Part shown: positions 44,801-57,489 of the stretch, piece by piece
Numbering within the stretch: the first letter of the stretch is position 1
Layout of the letters: each line of letters opens with the position of its first letter
Assembly: GCF_020360975.1 (NCBI RefSeq)
Contig: NW_025408674.1
Location: 3,162,001 to 3,226,000, forward strand
Length of the DNA stretch: 64,000 bases
Direction of reading: 5' to 3'
DNA from: Hirsutella rhossiliensis
Taxonomy: Eukaryota > Ascomycota > Sordariomycetes > Hypocreales > Ophiocordycipitaceae
Translations under genes and position numbers: made by a program
The notes under the pieces: model-generated
What the model was told of the DNA's origin: nothing
The model's input: only the letters and a program-made list of their open reading frames with translations
Databases searched by the model: none

Positions 44801-46880
44801 TATTTAACAGTCTTTAGTCCCCTTATTTATACGCCTTATTATTAGCCTAGCTTATATAAAGCTAAGGGGCCTAGGTAACTAAGTTATATATACTAAAGAA
44901 GACCGTTTCCTTAAGCTATTAAAAGAGGGTCCTTTATAATAGACCTATTCCTCTTAGTAGGGAAAGCTAACTTCTTAAGAGATTCCTTCTTAAGGATAGG
45001 TCGGAATTTAAGAATAAATTAACCTAATTTCTCTTTAATAGGTCTAATAGTTTAAATCTTCTAGACTAGCCTTATAAGCTTAGACGTTATATCCTAAAAA
45101 TTTCCTTTCTCTTAAAAAAGGTAGAAGGAAATTAAGCTTATTAAAAATTAAGGGTAAAAAGCTACCCTTTTTCGTCGAAGAATTTATATAGACCTATTAG
45201 GTAATTTTATCGTAAAATTTACCCTTCTATATCCCTCTATCTATATAGTTAATTCCTTAGTAATAAGGTATTCCCTCTATACCTTCTTAAAGGACTAGAA
45301 TTATAAGAGTATATTATAGATATTAAGGGAAGTACTAAAGTTAAGGATAGCTGATTTTTATAGGGGATAGTCGGAGGGTCCTAACGGTTAGTTTTAGCCT
45401 TATTAATTTATAGGGAAGATAAAATCCGGACTTACTATACTAACGATTTTTCCTTAAATTTACGGCTCGAATAAGGGCAGCGGCGTTATTAGTTACTATT
45501 TCTTAGTAACCTAAATCTCGTCTATCTTCTTTTATAATAAGGGGCCCTCCTTAAGAGACTATTATACTATTTCTTATAGCCTCTTTAAAGGGTTAATTCC
45601 TTTAAGTTAGTTTTCCTCGAAGACTTACTAGTAGTCTTCTAGCTAATAGGGCTTTTTATATACTTAGTAGGTTAGTCGATTCCTCCTCGTTCGTTATCTC
45701 TTTAAGGAGTCCTCGTCCTTTTCTAAAAGGTCTACTTAAAAACCCCCCCTTTTTACCCCTTATTACTAATTTTAATAAAGAGGTTCGATTTTAACTAGTT
45801 CCTCGATTTTTCGACTAACGGACTAAAAGGTCTATTAAGGGACTAGTTAGGCCGGTCTAACTAACGGGACCTAGCCCGGAGTAAAAGGCGGAGCCGGGGC
45901 TAGGACTAAGGCAGCTATTAACGACGGGGTTAAGGCTCTTAAGGGAGGAGGAGCTAAAGGAGTAATAGCTATAGTAGCAGTAGTAGGGGCCGTAGTAATA
46001 GGGGCTATAGTAGCTATAGGGGTAGTAGGTCGAACCGTTTAAGTCGAGTACTAGCTATAAAGGAATAAGACTACTTACTATTATACTTTAGTAGCCTCTT
46101 TATTTAGTTCCTAGCTAGCTTCTTAAAAGATAGTTAAGTAGCCGTTACTAATAAGCTTTATTAGTAGAGATATATCCTATAGCTACTAGCTAGAAAGAGC
46201 TTCTATTAAAAAGTATTAGTTAGCTTCTTTAAGGATTTCTTCTTACTTAGCTAGCTATAAAGAAGCTAGTAGGTTCTTAGTAGAAAAGGCTCCTAGGTAT
46301 ACCGTATAGGTCTTCCTAATCTAGTTAGTTATATAGCCCCTTAAGGGAGCTATTAAGGTCTCGAGCTTTAAAAGCTACTACCTAAGAGTCTTTTTTTCTA
46401 AAAGAAAGATTAGCTTTATAGTATTAATAGATTCTATTATCGCTATATATATAGTAGTTAGTAGCTTTATCTTATAAAGGTATTCCTTACGATAACTCTT
46501 ATAGTTACCTAAGGTAGTAGAAATAGCTCTTTATTATATAGAGGTTAGCTTAAAAAAGAAGGAAGCTCCTTTTATAAATTCTATTACCCTAAGATAAAGA
46601 GGGGGCTTAAAATAGTCCTACTTATTAAAGAAGATTAAATTATAAATAGTTCTATCTATATAAGCTTATAGCTCCTTTACCTACTTATCTTAATCTTAAG
46701 GCTCTATAAAAATCGTCTTATAGACTATAAGGGCGGTAGAGTTATTTTTTAATATTATTATAAGGGAAGGGTAAAAAAGTTAGTTAAAATCAGCTTTTTT
46801 AGTAAGAGGGGTAAAAGGGAGCTATAAGGGATATAAAAAAGGTGCTTTTTATAGTAGCTAGAAGGTTTAAGAATACTATT
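41900..46880 (-). pseudogene. copia gag-PR-INT-RT-RH polyprotein (RIPed)
   Basis: Minus-strand remnant. The protease region at about 45090-45460 reads FTIKLPNRSIQIL and AFYP. Integrase at about 44340-44790 includes FIRVMLFIDAFLRIVFPY and NGGAERLRGAIIERA. RT at about 42810-43410 includes YKTNKYSFL, EFDLELN, IDIVNAFIN, LKKALYRL, SLKALGFKK and a YVDD-derived YINNII near 42835. RNase H-like sequence is expected below that. Gag should lie at about 45800-46880. Many stops at Gln/Trp positions. Confidence 0.8.
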
Positions 46881-46900
46881 CCTCTTAAGCTTATAACTCT

Positions 46901-47384
46901 TATAAAGAGAGATATAAGAAGTATATAAAAATATATATAGGTAAAATTAGTAGTAAAGGGTTAGATAGGTAGGGTAAAGATATTTAATTTTTACGGGGGT
47001 AGTAATTATAGTAGGGGAGTAATTATTATATTACCTTAATTATCCTTTTTTCTTTTATCTAACGCCCTTCTTTATACCTATCTACTATCTTAATTAATAA
47101 AGAAGATCCTACTTAAAGAAGCTACTAATATCCTTTTAACTACCGAGCTTTTTACTAGTTTTTCCCCTCCTTTCTAGCCGTTACTAGTATATCCGTCTTA
47201 TCTCTCGCTACCTTTATAAGAAGCTATCGCTACTTATACTTCCCTTTATACCCTTACCCTCCTTTCTATACCTCTTTTTAGCTCCTTCTTCCTTCTTCTA
47301 TACTAAGTGTTTTTAGCTTCCTTAGTCCCTCTTACTAAGGGATATCTCTAAGAACTATAAAATTAGGCTATACTTCGCGATATA
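46901..47384 (-). repeat. copia LTR (5' on the minus strand)
   Basis: 484 bp. It forms the left arm of the large inverted repeat with the plus-strand copia copy. Confidence 0.85.
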
Positions 47385-47488
47385 AATAGCCTTAGGGAGC
47401 TAAATAAAGAAGCTATTTATTTAAATATACTTTTTAAGTATATTACTAAGGGTCTATTTATTAAGATTTATAATACTATACCTCCTAT
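47385..47488. other. spacer between head-to-head copia copies
   Basis: 104 bp. The end (AAGGGTCTATTTATTAAGAT and on) loosely resembles the integrase-to-chromodomain part of A near 12980-13013, so it may be a scrap of A2. Alternatively it is unrelated target sequence. Confidence 0.3.
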
Positions 47489-48307
47489 TTTTATCGCGAA
47501 GCGTAGCTTAATTTTATAGTTCTTAGAGATCTCCCTTAGTAAGAGGGACCTAGGAAGCTAAAAAATAGGATTTAAGGAAAGAGCTAAAAAGAGGTATAAA
47601 GAGGAAGGTAGTAGTAAGAGGGGAAGTAAAAGTAGTAATAGCTTCCTATAGAGGTAGCGAAAGATAAGACGGATATATTAGTAATAGCTAGAAAGGAGAG
47701 GAAAACCTAGTAAAAAGCTCGGTAGTTAAGAGGATATTAGTAGCTTCTTTAAGTAGGATCTTCTTTATTAATTAAGATACTAGATAGGTATAAAGAAGGG
47801 CGTTAGATAAAAGAAAGAAGGATAATTAAGGTAATATAATAATTACTCCCCTACTATAATTACTACCCCCGTAAAAATTAAATATCTCTACCCTACCTAT
47901 CTAACCCTTTACTACTAATTTTACCTATATATATTTTTATATACTTCTTATATCTCTCTTTATAAGAGTTATAAGCCTAAGAGGAATAGTATTCCTATAC
48001 CTTCCGGCTACTATAAAAGGCACCTTTCTTATATTCTTTATAGCTTCCTTTTACCCCTCTTACTAAAAAAGCCGATTTTTAACTAACTTTTCTACCCTTC
48101 CTTTATAATAATATCGAAAAATAACTCCTCTACTATCCCTACGGTCTATAGGATGATTCTTATAGAGCCCTAAGATTAAGATAAGTAGGTAAAGTAGCTA
48201 TAGGCTTATATAAATAGAACTATCTATAATTTAGTCTTCTTTAATAGGTAGGACCCTCTTAAGCCCTTTCTTTATCCTAAGGCAACGGAATTTATATAGG
48301 GAGCTTC
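47489..48307 (+). mobile_element. second copia copy, plus strand, 5' part
   Basis: LTR at about 47489-47964 and the start of the internal region, inverted relative to 41000-47384. It continues after E2 at 56187-56375 and is then cut by D. Together these pieces mirror about 46380-47384 over roughly 1.0 kb. Confidence 0.75.
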
Positions 48308-48791
48308 TATTACGACTATAGTCTAGCGAACCGCGGGGACTAATATATACTACGAGGTCACGTAACGTAGGGAGCAAGGAATATTAAACGGACCGATAGG
48401 CAAATTAAGTTTAGAGCGACGGGTTACTCTAGCGCTCTAACGCTCTACGGCTAGGATCGTAGGATCGCTCTAGCGCTCTAGCGCTCCTAGACGACGGGAT
48501 TACCTAGCGCTCTCGGCGATCTAGGGAAGCTCTTAAGATATATAAGGAAGGAATAGAACACTCTTTTAGATAGATAGCTCGATAGCTTTTAATATTATAA
48601 TTATTACGATCTCTATTACGATCTTATCTTTAATTCCGATTACTTAATTACCTAGTTATAGTCTATAGTCTATAACCTCTAACTTATTATTAATATAATA
48701 TACTTATTATTACTTAGACTACGCCCTATTATATCTACTAATATAAACCCCTTAATAGGTTTATCCCTTAAGAATAATACCGGTCGTTATA
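48308..48791 (+). repeat. 5' LTR of E2
   Basis: 484 bp; starts TATTACGAC and ends CGGTCGTTATA, matching the E1 LTRs. Confidence 0.9.
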
Positions 48792-48905
48792 CGTTAAAAG
48801 CTCTTATTTAGTATAATACCGCGTTACTCTAAGTAATATCGTAACTATTAATATACCTATATAGTAAGCTAGATTAACTAACTTTAGAGCTACTATATTG
48901 CCTTA

Positions 48906-51900
48906 GGATATAATACGCGAGATTATTACCCTTTAATATAAGGTATAGTTACTTAGGAATAAAGGAGGCAATAGATAAGTTAGGGACCTTAGAGAAGTAG
49001 TTAAACTAAAATAGCTAGGACTATTCGATAGTACTTATAGCACGCTTTAAGACTTTCTTACCTAACTTAAGGCCTACTACCGGTTTTACCCTATTAAACT
49101 TTTAGACCTAGTCGAAAAGGTACTCTATATAGGAAATTATTTATCTAGAACGGCACTTACTTAGTTTAGACCTATTATAAGGGACTTTCTTAATAACTAA
49201 CTAGCGCGATAAGATAATAAGATAGATAAAGTCTTTACTAGTTTCTAAGGATTTAAAGAAGCTATTATAAAGGTATTTAGAATAACTAATAAGGAATAAG
49301 AAGCTAAATAAAAACTTTAAGAACTCTAATAAAGGATCTTAGTATTAGATTATACTATAAAGTTCCGTTAAGTTACCTTAAAGCTTAATTAGGACGACGA
49401 ACCTCTTATATTACGATTTTATAATAGGCTTAAAGAAGAAGTTAAGGACGAGCTCTATAAGGAAAATCGACCTAATAACCTCTCGGACTATATTACTATA
49501 GTAGTATAAATCGACGATAGATAGTATACGCGACGCTAAGAAAAGAAATAAAGAAGAGAAAACTAGAACCCTTCTTATAAGAATAACTTTAACTAACGCG
49601 CTAACTATAAAAAGAAGCGCGAAACTCTTATTGCCTATGCCTATATAACTAACCTAGGTAGGATAGACCTAGACGTAATATAAAAAAGTAAAGGAAAGTA
49701 TTTTAACTATAGGAAACTTAGATATTACTCTAAAGAATATAGATAACCTTATAAGGAGAAGAAAACCTATTAAGCACTAACCCTAGAAAGTAAGAAATAC
49801 CTAAACGCTATTAATAAATAAGAACTAAAGTATAAACTCCTTAGTTAAACTATATACTATAATAACGAATATATAGTATACTTAAGCGATAAGAACGGTA
49901 CTAGATAGTTCCTAAAGCTACTAAGGAAAACCCTTATAATAATATAGCGAAGGGATCCTAAAATATAGAAATAAGTTAAATTTATAGAACCGGAATACCC
50001 CTATCTTAAAGGAGTCTCTTAAGACTAAATTAGGAAGTATAGTAAACGATTCTAAGAAGATATATAAAATAAAAATCGATAATAACGATAGGTAGTCTAT
50101 AAATAAAATAATAAGGAAGATATAGATATAGCCCTTATACTTACGAAACTTGGATAATAACCTAAGGAGGAATAACGAAGTATCGACGATATAAGCTCTA
50201 AGAAATAAGAAATACCTAGAGAAATAGAAGATAAGAACGAACTTATACTACTACCCTCGCTACTAAGGGAAAATACTATAATTAGAGAATACGCTCTATA
50301 CTTTAAAGAATTTAAAGAAATACTTAAAATTAAAACCTAATAAATACCTTAAATTCTTATAGAAAACTAATAAGCTATATTAATTTAGTATTAACTAGCA
50401 CTATATAAAGGAGACTATACTATAGCTATCGCCGCGGTTAATACTTTTATAGCTTTATAACGAGAATAGTAACTATAAGGAGAATTTTTAGATAACCTAA
50501 GAATAATACTTAGTTATAAAGAGTATAAGTATATTTTATAGATCTTATACGTCTACTTAGACTATATAATATACTTCTAGATAAAGGTATAATACGACGC
50601 CTTCCTAGTTAGATTTAAAGGATAAGTACTTTCGAAACCCTACTTAAGTATAAAACTAGACTATTAGAAAATCGATTAACGCTACCTAAACGACTAAGTT
50701 ATATTATTAGGACCCGATTACGGTATACTACTTAAATACCGCGATAATTATAGTTTATTAACGAGATATCTTTTAGAGATATATAAAATCTATAAATACG
50801 CTAAAATAAAGGAATAGTATAGCGCTACTTACTCTAAGGTATCCGAACTATTAATCTTTTAAAGACTTATATAACGAATTAAATATAATAAAGAAGATTA
50901 TAATAAATATATATACCTAAACTATAGAATTTATAAATATAAAAAAGTATAAGTATAATATAAACGATATAATAGTATACTAAAAGATTATTAGTAATAT
51001 ATATAAAGGCTATAAGCTATATTTAACTAAGGAAGAATCGATATAGAAATACTATATATAAAATAAAAAGATATAAAACGAAAACTTAACCTTTAGTATA
51101 AAAATAAATAAAATTATAAAGTATAGTATATAATTAACTATAAAGTAGTATAATATAAACGATATAACGTCGAGAAATAAGAAATCTTTAATTAGCTATA
51201 AGAAATTAGTCTCTTAAGCCCTAATATAATACTATATAATAAAAATATAAAGAAACGATATTAATAATAAATCGAAGAAGAATACCTAAATAAAACGAAT
51301 AAAGACTAGGTAAAAAATAAGGTATACTATCTATAAAAGGGCTATAGACTAGTATAATATAATAAGATCTAAGGATACTATATATAGCAATAGTAAGCTA
51401 TAGCGATTAAATAGTATTAGATATCTAAATCGCGGGATATTACGTATATATACTTTTAGACTATAGCGCGACAGGTAATTACGTTTTACCTAGAGTTATT
51501 AATCGTTACTAACTTATATAAAGATATAAGATAGATCTATATAAACTTATAAATATTAAAAGAGAGGCCTTTAACTATAATAACGGAATTATTAATATAG
51601 AGATTAATTACCTTAATATCAATATCTAGGGCTATAATAAATAAGTTAACTTTAATATTATAGATATTAAAGAATATAACCTTATATTAAGACTTCTATA
51701 GCTATAAGAGAGCAACCTACTAATTAACTAGAAAACTAGCTAGCTATATTTAGATAAAGATATAAGTTTCTAGGACTAGTAGATTTAGAAGAAAGTAAAA
51801 TTTTACGATAATTTAGCTACTAAATAAGATAAAAGGGATAACCGTTTAAGTAAATTATTATAGGCTTTAGCGATATAAATAAAAATAGTAACCGAACTAG

Positions 51901-54900
51901 CGGATATAAAATCGATTAATAAGACCTACGTACTAATTAATATAGCTATATAACCTAGTATCTAATATAAATAGAATAAAGGATATAATATAAAGATCCG
52001 AAGAGTTCTTACTACTTTAAGGAAAGACCTTAAATAAATTAATAAAGAGCTTAAGTTAAGAGAAACTAGCTCTTAAAAGAAAGAATAAAGCCTATAAGAT
52101 AAAATAAAGAATATCCCCTAGGAATACCGGAAATATAATAAACTCTTTAAGGAAGAACTTAAGATAGGGTTACCTAAATATAGCTAATAGGACTACGAAA
52201 TTTATCTTAAGGATAGAATAACGCCGACGTTTTATAAGATCTATAACTTAAACGAAAAGCAACTATAAACGCTATACGACTACCTTAACGAGAATCTATA
52301 AAAGGGATATATATAAACGTTAATATCTAAAGTAGGCTACCTAGTTATATTTATTTTAAAGAAAAATAGTAAGCTACGACTAGTTATTAACTATAGACGC
52401 TTAAACGATATTATAATAAAGGACTAAATACTATTACCGCTTATATCGGAACTATAAGATCGACTATATAGTAAAAAATAGTTTATAGCCCTCGACCTTA
52501 AAGGCGCCTATAACTTAATACGTATAAAAAAGGGATATAAATAGATAATAGCCTTTAGAACGAAATTTAGACTATTTAAATATCTAGTAATACTATTTAG
52601 ACTTATAAATATACTAGCTACCTTTTAACGGATAATTAATAATATCCTATATAAATACTTAGATATCTTTATAGTAGTATACTTAGATAATATCCTAATC
52701 TTCTTAGATACCCTAGAAGAATATAAGGAATACGTTTATAAGGTACTCTATATACTTTAAAATATAAAACTACTAGTTAAACTAGAAAAAAGTAAGTTCT
52801 ATATATAGGAAGTAGACTTCCTTAGATATACGATCTTACTAAGAGAGATATAAATATAATAAGATAAGATTAACTTAGTTAAAGAATAGCTAACGCTAAA
52901 GAACGTTAAGGATATATAAAGTTTCCTAGGATTTATAAATTACCACTAACGATTTATTAAAGATTTTAAAAAGATTATAGTACTACTATACGACTTAATA
53001 AAAAAGGAAAAAGAATTTATATAGGACGATAAAGCTAACGAAGCTTTCGATTATATTAAGACTATAATTATATAAGAACTAGTCCTAACTACCTTTAATC
53101 TAAAACAATAAATTAAACTTAAAACCGATATATTAGACTTTACTTTAAGAGTATAAATCGGATAAAAAGATAATAAAAAAAGACTATAACTAATTATATT
53201 TTACTTAAAAAAGCTATATAGCGTAGAACTTAATTACCTTATCTATAATAAAGAATTCCTTATAATTATTTAAGCTTTTAAGGAATTTCGATACTACCTT
53301 CTTAGAAGTAAATATAAAGTTAAGGTCTATATAGATTATAAGAATATCTTATATTTTATAATAACGTAATAGTTAAACGGACGATAGATTTAATAGGCCG
53401 AATATTTATCGGAATTCGACTATAAAATAATCTATAGAAAAGGAATAGAAAACGGTCGAGCTAATACCCTTAATTAATAAAGTAACTATAATATAGGAGC
53501 ACCTATAGCAAAAGGATAGCTCCTAGAAATTAACGAAAACGGGAACTACTAGTAACGATAGCTAAATATAATATTTAAAGTATAGCCTAACGACTTAATA
53601 TACTAAAAGATCCTAAAATAGATAAAAGAATATAAAGTACTAAATAAATATAATATAGAATATTTAGAAGTTCTAATATATAAAAATAAAATCTAGATAC
53701 TACTAAAATTATAAGATAAAGTTATATAAGATATATATAAATATCTAATATATAGATACTAAGGAATCTAAAGAATAATAAAACGGATTAAACGATAATA
53801 TAACTTCTTATAGCTTAAAGAAGTAGTACGATAAGTTATTAAAGAATATAAACTTTACGTATAAAGTAAAGCTAAACAATATAAACTATATAGAGAATTA
53901 TAACCGCTACTAGTACTAGAAAAACTATAGGATTTAATAGCTTTTAACTATATTATAAAGCTACTACTATTAAAAGAACCTATAACTAACGTTAAGTATA
54001 ATAGTATATTCGTTATTACCGATAGACTAATAAAGTATAGGTACTTCTTACTATATAAAGAAGTAAGTAATATAAAAGAGCTAGTATATATATTCCTATA
54101 AACTATTATTAGTAATTATAGACTACTAAATAAGATTATCTTTAATAAAGGAAGTATATTTATAGCTAAATTTTAGTAAGCTCTTATAGTATAATTAAGG
54201 ACGAAATATAAGCTTAGTATATCTTATTACCTATAAATAGATAGATAAATAGAACGACTTAACTAAACGCTTAAATAATATTTACGATGCTATATTAACT
54301 ATAAATAAAACGATTAAGTTAAATAGCTACTAATAGTATAACTAGCTTATAATAGCTTAGTTATAGAAATAACTAAGCTCTTACTAGTATACGCTAATTA
54401 TAGATATAACCTAGAAGTATTTAAGGTTACTTAATAAGGACTATAAGTAAAACGAGCGATACTATAAGTAGATTAGCTATAAAAAATTATATAAAGAAAT
54501 ATAATAAGAACTTTAATTTATTAGAGAACGAATATCTACTTATTATAATCGGAAAAGATTATAGGGACTAATCTTTTAAGAGGGAGATATAGTCTACCTT
54601 ATACGACGAAATATTAAAATAAAATAACTAAGTAATAAATTAGATTTTAAGAAACTTAGACCGTTTAAGGTTAAGAAAGCTATTTTAAAAGTTAACTATA
54701 AACTTTCGCTACTAATAATAATATAAATATACCTAGTATTTTATATCTTATTATTAGAACTAGTATTATAAAACGCTAAACTATAGGATAAAATTAAAGT
54801 CGATAATAATTAAGAATATAAAGCTAAATAAATACTAGATATAAGAAAATAAGGTTAGTAATAAGAATACCTTATTAAGTAAAAGGGATATAGGCTAGAG

Positions 54901-54976
54901 GAAAATACCTAGGAACTACTTAAGCACTTAACCTACTATAGCTCTCTACTCCGATAGTTCTACTAAGCGAACCCTT
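48906..54976 (+). pseudogene. E2 gag-pol with chromodomain (RIPed)
   Basis: Parallel to the E1 polyprotein at +44576. A zinc-knuckle-like remnant is near 49690-49740. RT shows LDLKGAYNLI near 52490 and YLDNILIF near 52680. RNase H lies to about 53480, integrase at about 53700-54630, and the chromodomain at about 54815-54975. RIP-type stops occur throughout. Confidence 0.78.
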
Positions 54977-55690
54977 AATCGGAAATATAGGGTTACTAAG
55001 AATAGCATCCTAGTCTAACACGCCTAAGGCACTAAATAATTAAACCTCGCTAATAGTAATAGTTTCCTTATTTAATAAATAAACCGATTCGTCTTAAGAA
55101 GAACGCGTTATACTATCTTCTTTATTAATAGCTTATATACCCCGCTAAAATAACTTACTACCTTAGTCTTTTAGGAAACGCTTTTATTTCCTAATCCGAG
55201 CTAGGCGAGCTATTACTTCCTCTAACGCTTCTTTTACTTTCCGTTCGTCTAAATTAATCTTTTACTATTAATTTATAATATAACGAACTAGAAAAGAAGG
55301 AATATTAGTAAAAAGAATAATAAAGAAGGAAAGGGATAAAATAAATAAGCGGACGCTATATTATAACTATTATAAGAACGGCCTATAAAGGTATATTTAA
55401 AACACTAATTAAAACGCTCGCTAACTTTATAAGTTAGGCCTAACCGAAAATAATAGGAATAAGGTATAATTTTAATACTATAGATCTCGGTCTAGGATAC
55501 TAGCTCCTATCGTTAACGCGATTTATCGGAATTATAAGAACGGGATTTTTAAATATAACTAGATATACTATTAGTAGTATATCCTAAAAAGATAAAAGAA
55601 TAAAGAACGATATACTTACGTATAATGCGATAAGGGTATATTTATATATAGCGGCTAAAGTAATACGTCTTAGGGATAAGACTAAAAGGA
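54900..55690 (-). pseudogene. antisense ORF of E2
   Basis: Same place and frame as the E1 antisense ORF. The coiled-coil helix is better kept (KVKEALEEVIARLARIRK near 55240, then KRFLKD, KLF, RGI, AINKEDSITRSS), with a Ser-rich tail ending near 54900. Only some of the Cys codons upstream survive. The independent retention of this frame in two separately RIPed copies supports it as a real gene of the E family. Function unknown. Confidence 0.55.
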
Positions 55691-55702
55691 GGGGAGGTAT
55701 CT

Positions 55703-56186
55703 TATTACGACTACGGTCTAGCAAACCGCGGGGACTAATATATATTACGAGGTTATATAACGTAAGGAGCAAGGAATATTAAACGGACTAACGGGCTAAT
55801 TAAGTTTAGAGCGATAGGTTACTCTAGCGCTTTAACGCTCTATAGCTAGGATCGTAGGATCGCTCTAGCACTCTAGCCCTCCTAGATAATAGGATCACCT
55901 AGCGCTCTCGGCGATCTAGGAAAGCTCTTAAGATATATAAGGAAGGAACGGAATACTCCTTTAGATAGATAGCTCGATAGCTTTTAATATTATAATTATT
56001 ACGATCTTTATTATAATCTTATCTTTAATTCCGATTACTTAATTACTTAGTTATAGTCTACGGTCTATAACCTCTAACTTATTACTAATATAATATACTT
56101 ATTATTACTTAGACCACGCCCTATTATATCTACTAATATAAACCCCTTAATAGGTTTATCCCTTAGGAATAATACCGGTTATTATA
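55703..56186 (+). repeat. 3' LTR of E2
   Basis: 484 bp, paired with 48308-48791 and followed by GCTTC. Confidence 0.9.
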
Positions 56187-56375
56187 GCTTCCCTCTTCTC
56201 TAAGCTAACCTCTATATAATAGAGAGCTTCTTCTACTACCTTAGGTAACTATAAGAGTTACTATAAGGAATACCTTTACGAGATAAAGCTACTAACTACT
56301 ACTCGTACGGTAATAACGGAATCCGTTAGTACTATAAAGCTAATCTCTCTTTAAGAGGAAGAGACTCCTAAGTAG
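56187..56375 (+). mobile_element. second copia copy, continuation
   Basis: 189 bp that mirrors about 46380-46560 of the minus-strand copia. It starts with the E2 target duplication and ends where family D begins. Confidence 0.75.
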
Positions 56376-56748
56376 TTTAACGGGTAAGATCATACCCCTA
56401 TAGACATTAGCCCGTTAGAGGGATAAGACCCCTAGCACCCCTCTAACTTTCTTCTAAGTATACTTAAAGGCGTTATAAAGACCTCGATTATCTAATTAGG
56501 TATTATCCCTAATTATAGTTAATTTAAATTTTTATTTTTCCCCTTTAAAGTAGATGCCGCTAGTTGCGCGACTCTAGTAGAAACGAAGAGGCATAGAGTA
56601 AAGAAATCTCTAAGACTCGTATTTATAACCTAAAGCCTATAGAGCTATATATAGACTAAGTAATTAGATAATTACGTAGTTAATTACTCTACTAATCCTT
56701 TACTACGTGCTGCGCGTGCTTTAGGTATATGCCCTCGTCCCCGTTAAA
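56376..56748 (+). repeat. 5' LTR of D
   Basis: 373 bp with perfect 9-bp terminal inverted ends, homologous to the solo LTR. Confidence 0.85.
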
Positions 56749-57489
56749 ACTAGTCTCTAGGGCGTAAACTCGTTGTTCCGTTCTATTTACACGGCGACGA
56801 GTAGCTTTACGAAGCCGAGAACACCTAAAGGACGATAGTACTATTTAGAAAAAATAAAATCTAGGGATTTAACAATTAAAGCAGCAACTACCTTAATAGC
56901 TAGAGTTAGGGACCTAATAAGGCGATAGACTTACCGGGAAATAAATAATTAGATAATGCCTTTGCTAGTAGTAAAGGAAAAGCAATAAGCTAATACTAAA
57001 AAACCCCGAGCTCCTATTATTAGCCCTACGACCCCTAATACTAGCGACTTAGTTAAGAAACTACGATCCTTATATAATGCTTTAAAAGATACAAATAACG
57101 ACGATAGTATAATCTAGACCGTTCTAGAACCCTACTAAGACCTCTTACTTATACACGCACTAATAATACTAATATAAGTACTAACGAGGGACACCCTAAT
57201 AACCTTAACCTTAGCTCTCCTCTACGCGGTAGCTTATAGAGAACGTCTACCTCCTACTAATAGATAAGAAAGTAAGTAATAAGATAGTTATAATAAGATA
57301 TCCTCTAACTCTAAAAACTCTAACTCTAAATTTCGTAACCTCGCAATCTACGGGCATACTATATCTAGAAACACTAGCCGTTAAGAAGGATTATCTAATC
57401 CTACTACTAGTAATATAAAGAAAATTAAGGTAGATATTAATAAGATTGCTAATAAACTTAAGGATATACTCGCTAGAAGCTAAGATAAC

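Larger units (their letters stand above)
41000..47384 (-). mobile_element. Ty1/copia retrotransposon, minus strand (RIPed)
   Basis: Two LTRs of about 485 bp (41000-41484, 46901-47384) enclose a minus-strand polyprotein in the order gag, protease, integrase, RT, RNase H, the order of Ty1/copia and not of gypsy. On the minus strand the LTR begins TATATCG and ends TTTATA (RIP forms of TG...CA). A purine stretch AAGAGGG directly precedes one LTR. No clean target duplication was found: TTTCT before, AATAG after. Confidence 0.85.
48308..56186 (+). mobile_element. Ty3/gypsy chromovirus E2, nested in copia copy 2
   Basis: 7879 bp with 484-bp LTRs (48308-48791, 55703-56186) and a perfect target duplication GCTTC (48303-48307 and 56187-56191). 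The interrupted copia sequence rejoins exactly across it, as checked against the inverted copy near 46560-46580. It is colinear with E1. Differences are mostly transitions, as expected from independent RIP. Confidence 0.93.

Noticed and set aside
45170..45300. Plus-strand frame resembling a copia integrase (IYIDLLGN...LYTFLKD)
   Set aside because: RT, integrase and protease of this element are all clearly on the minus strand; the plus-strand resemblance is accidental in TA-rich DNA opposite the protease region.
55584..55772. Minus-strand 62-codon open frame near the E2 3' LTR
   Set aside because: It runs across the LTR boundary, is hydrophobic low-complexity, and is not kept in E1.
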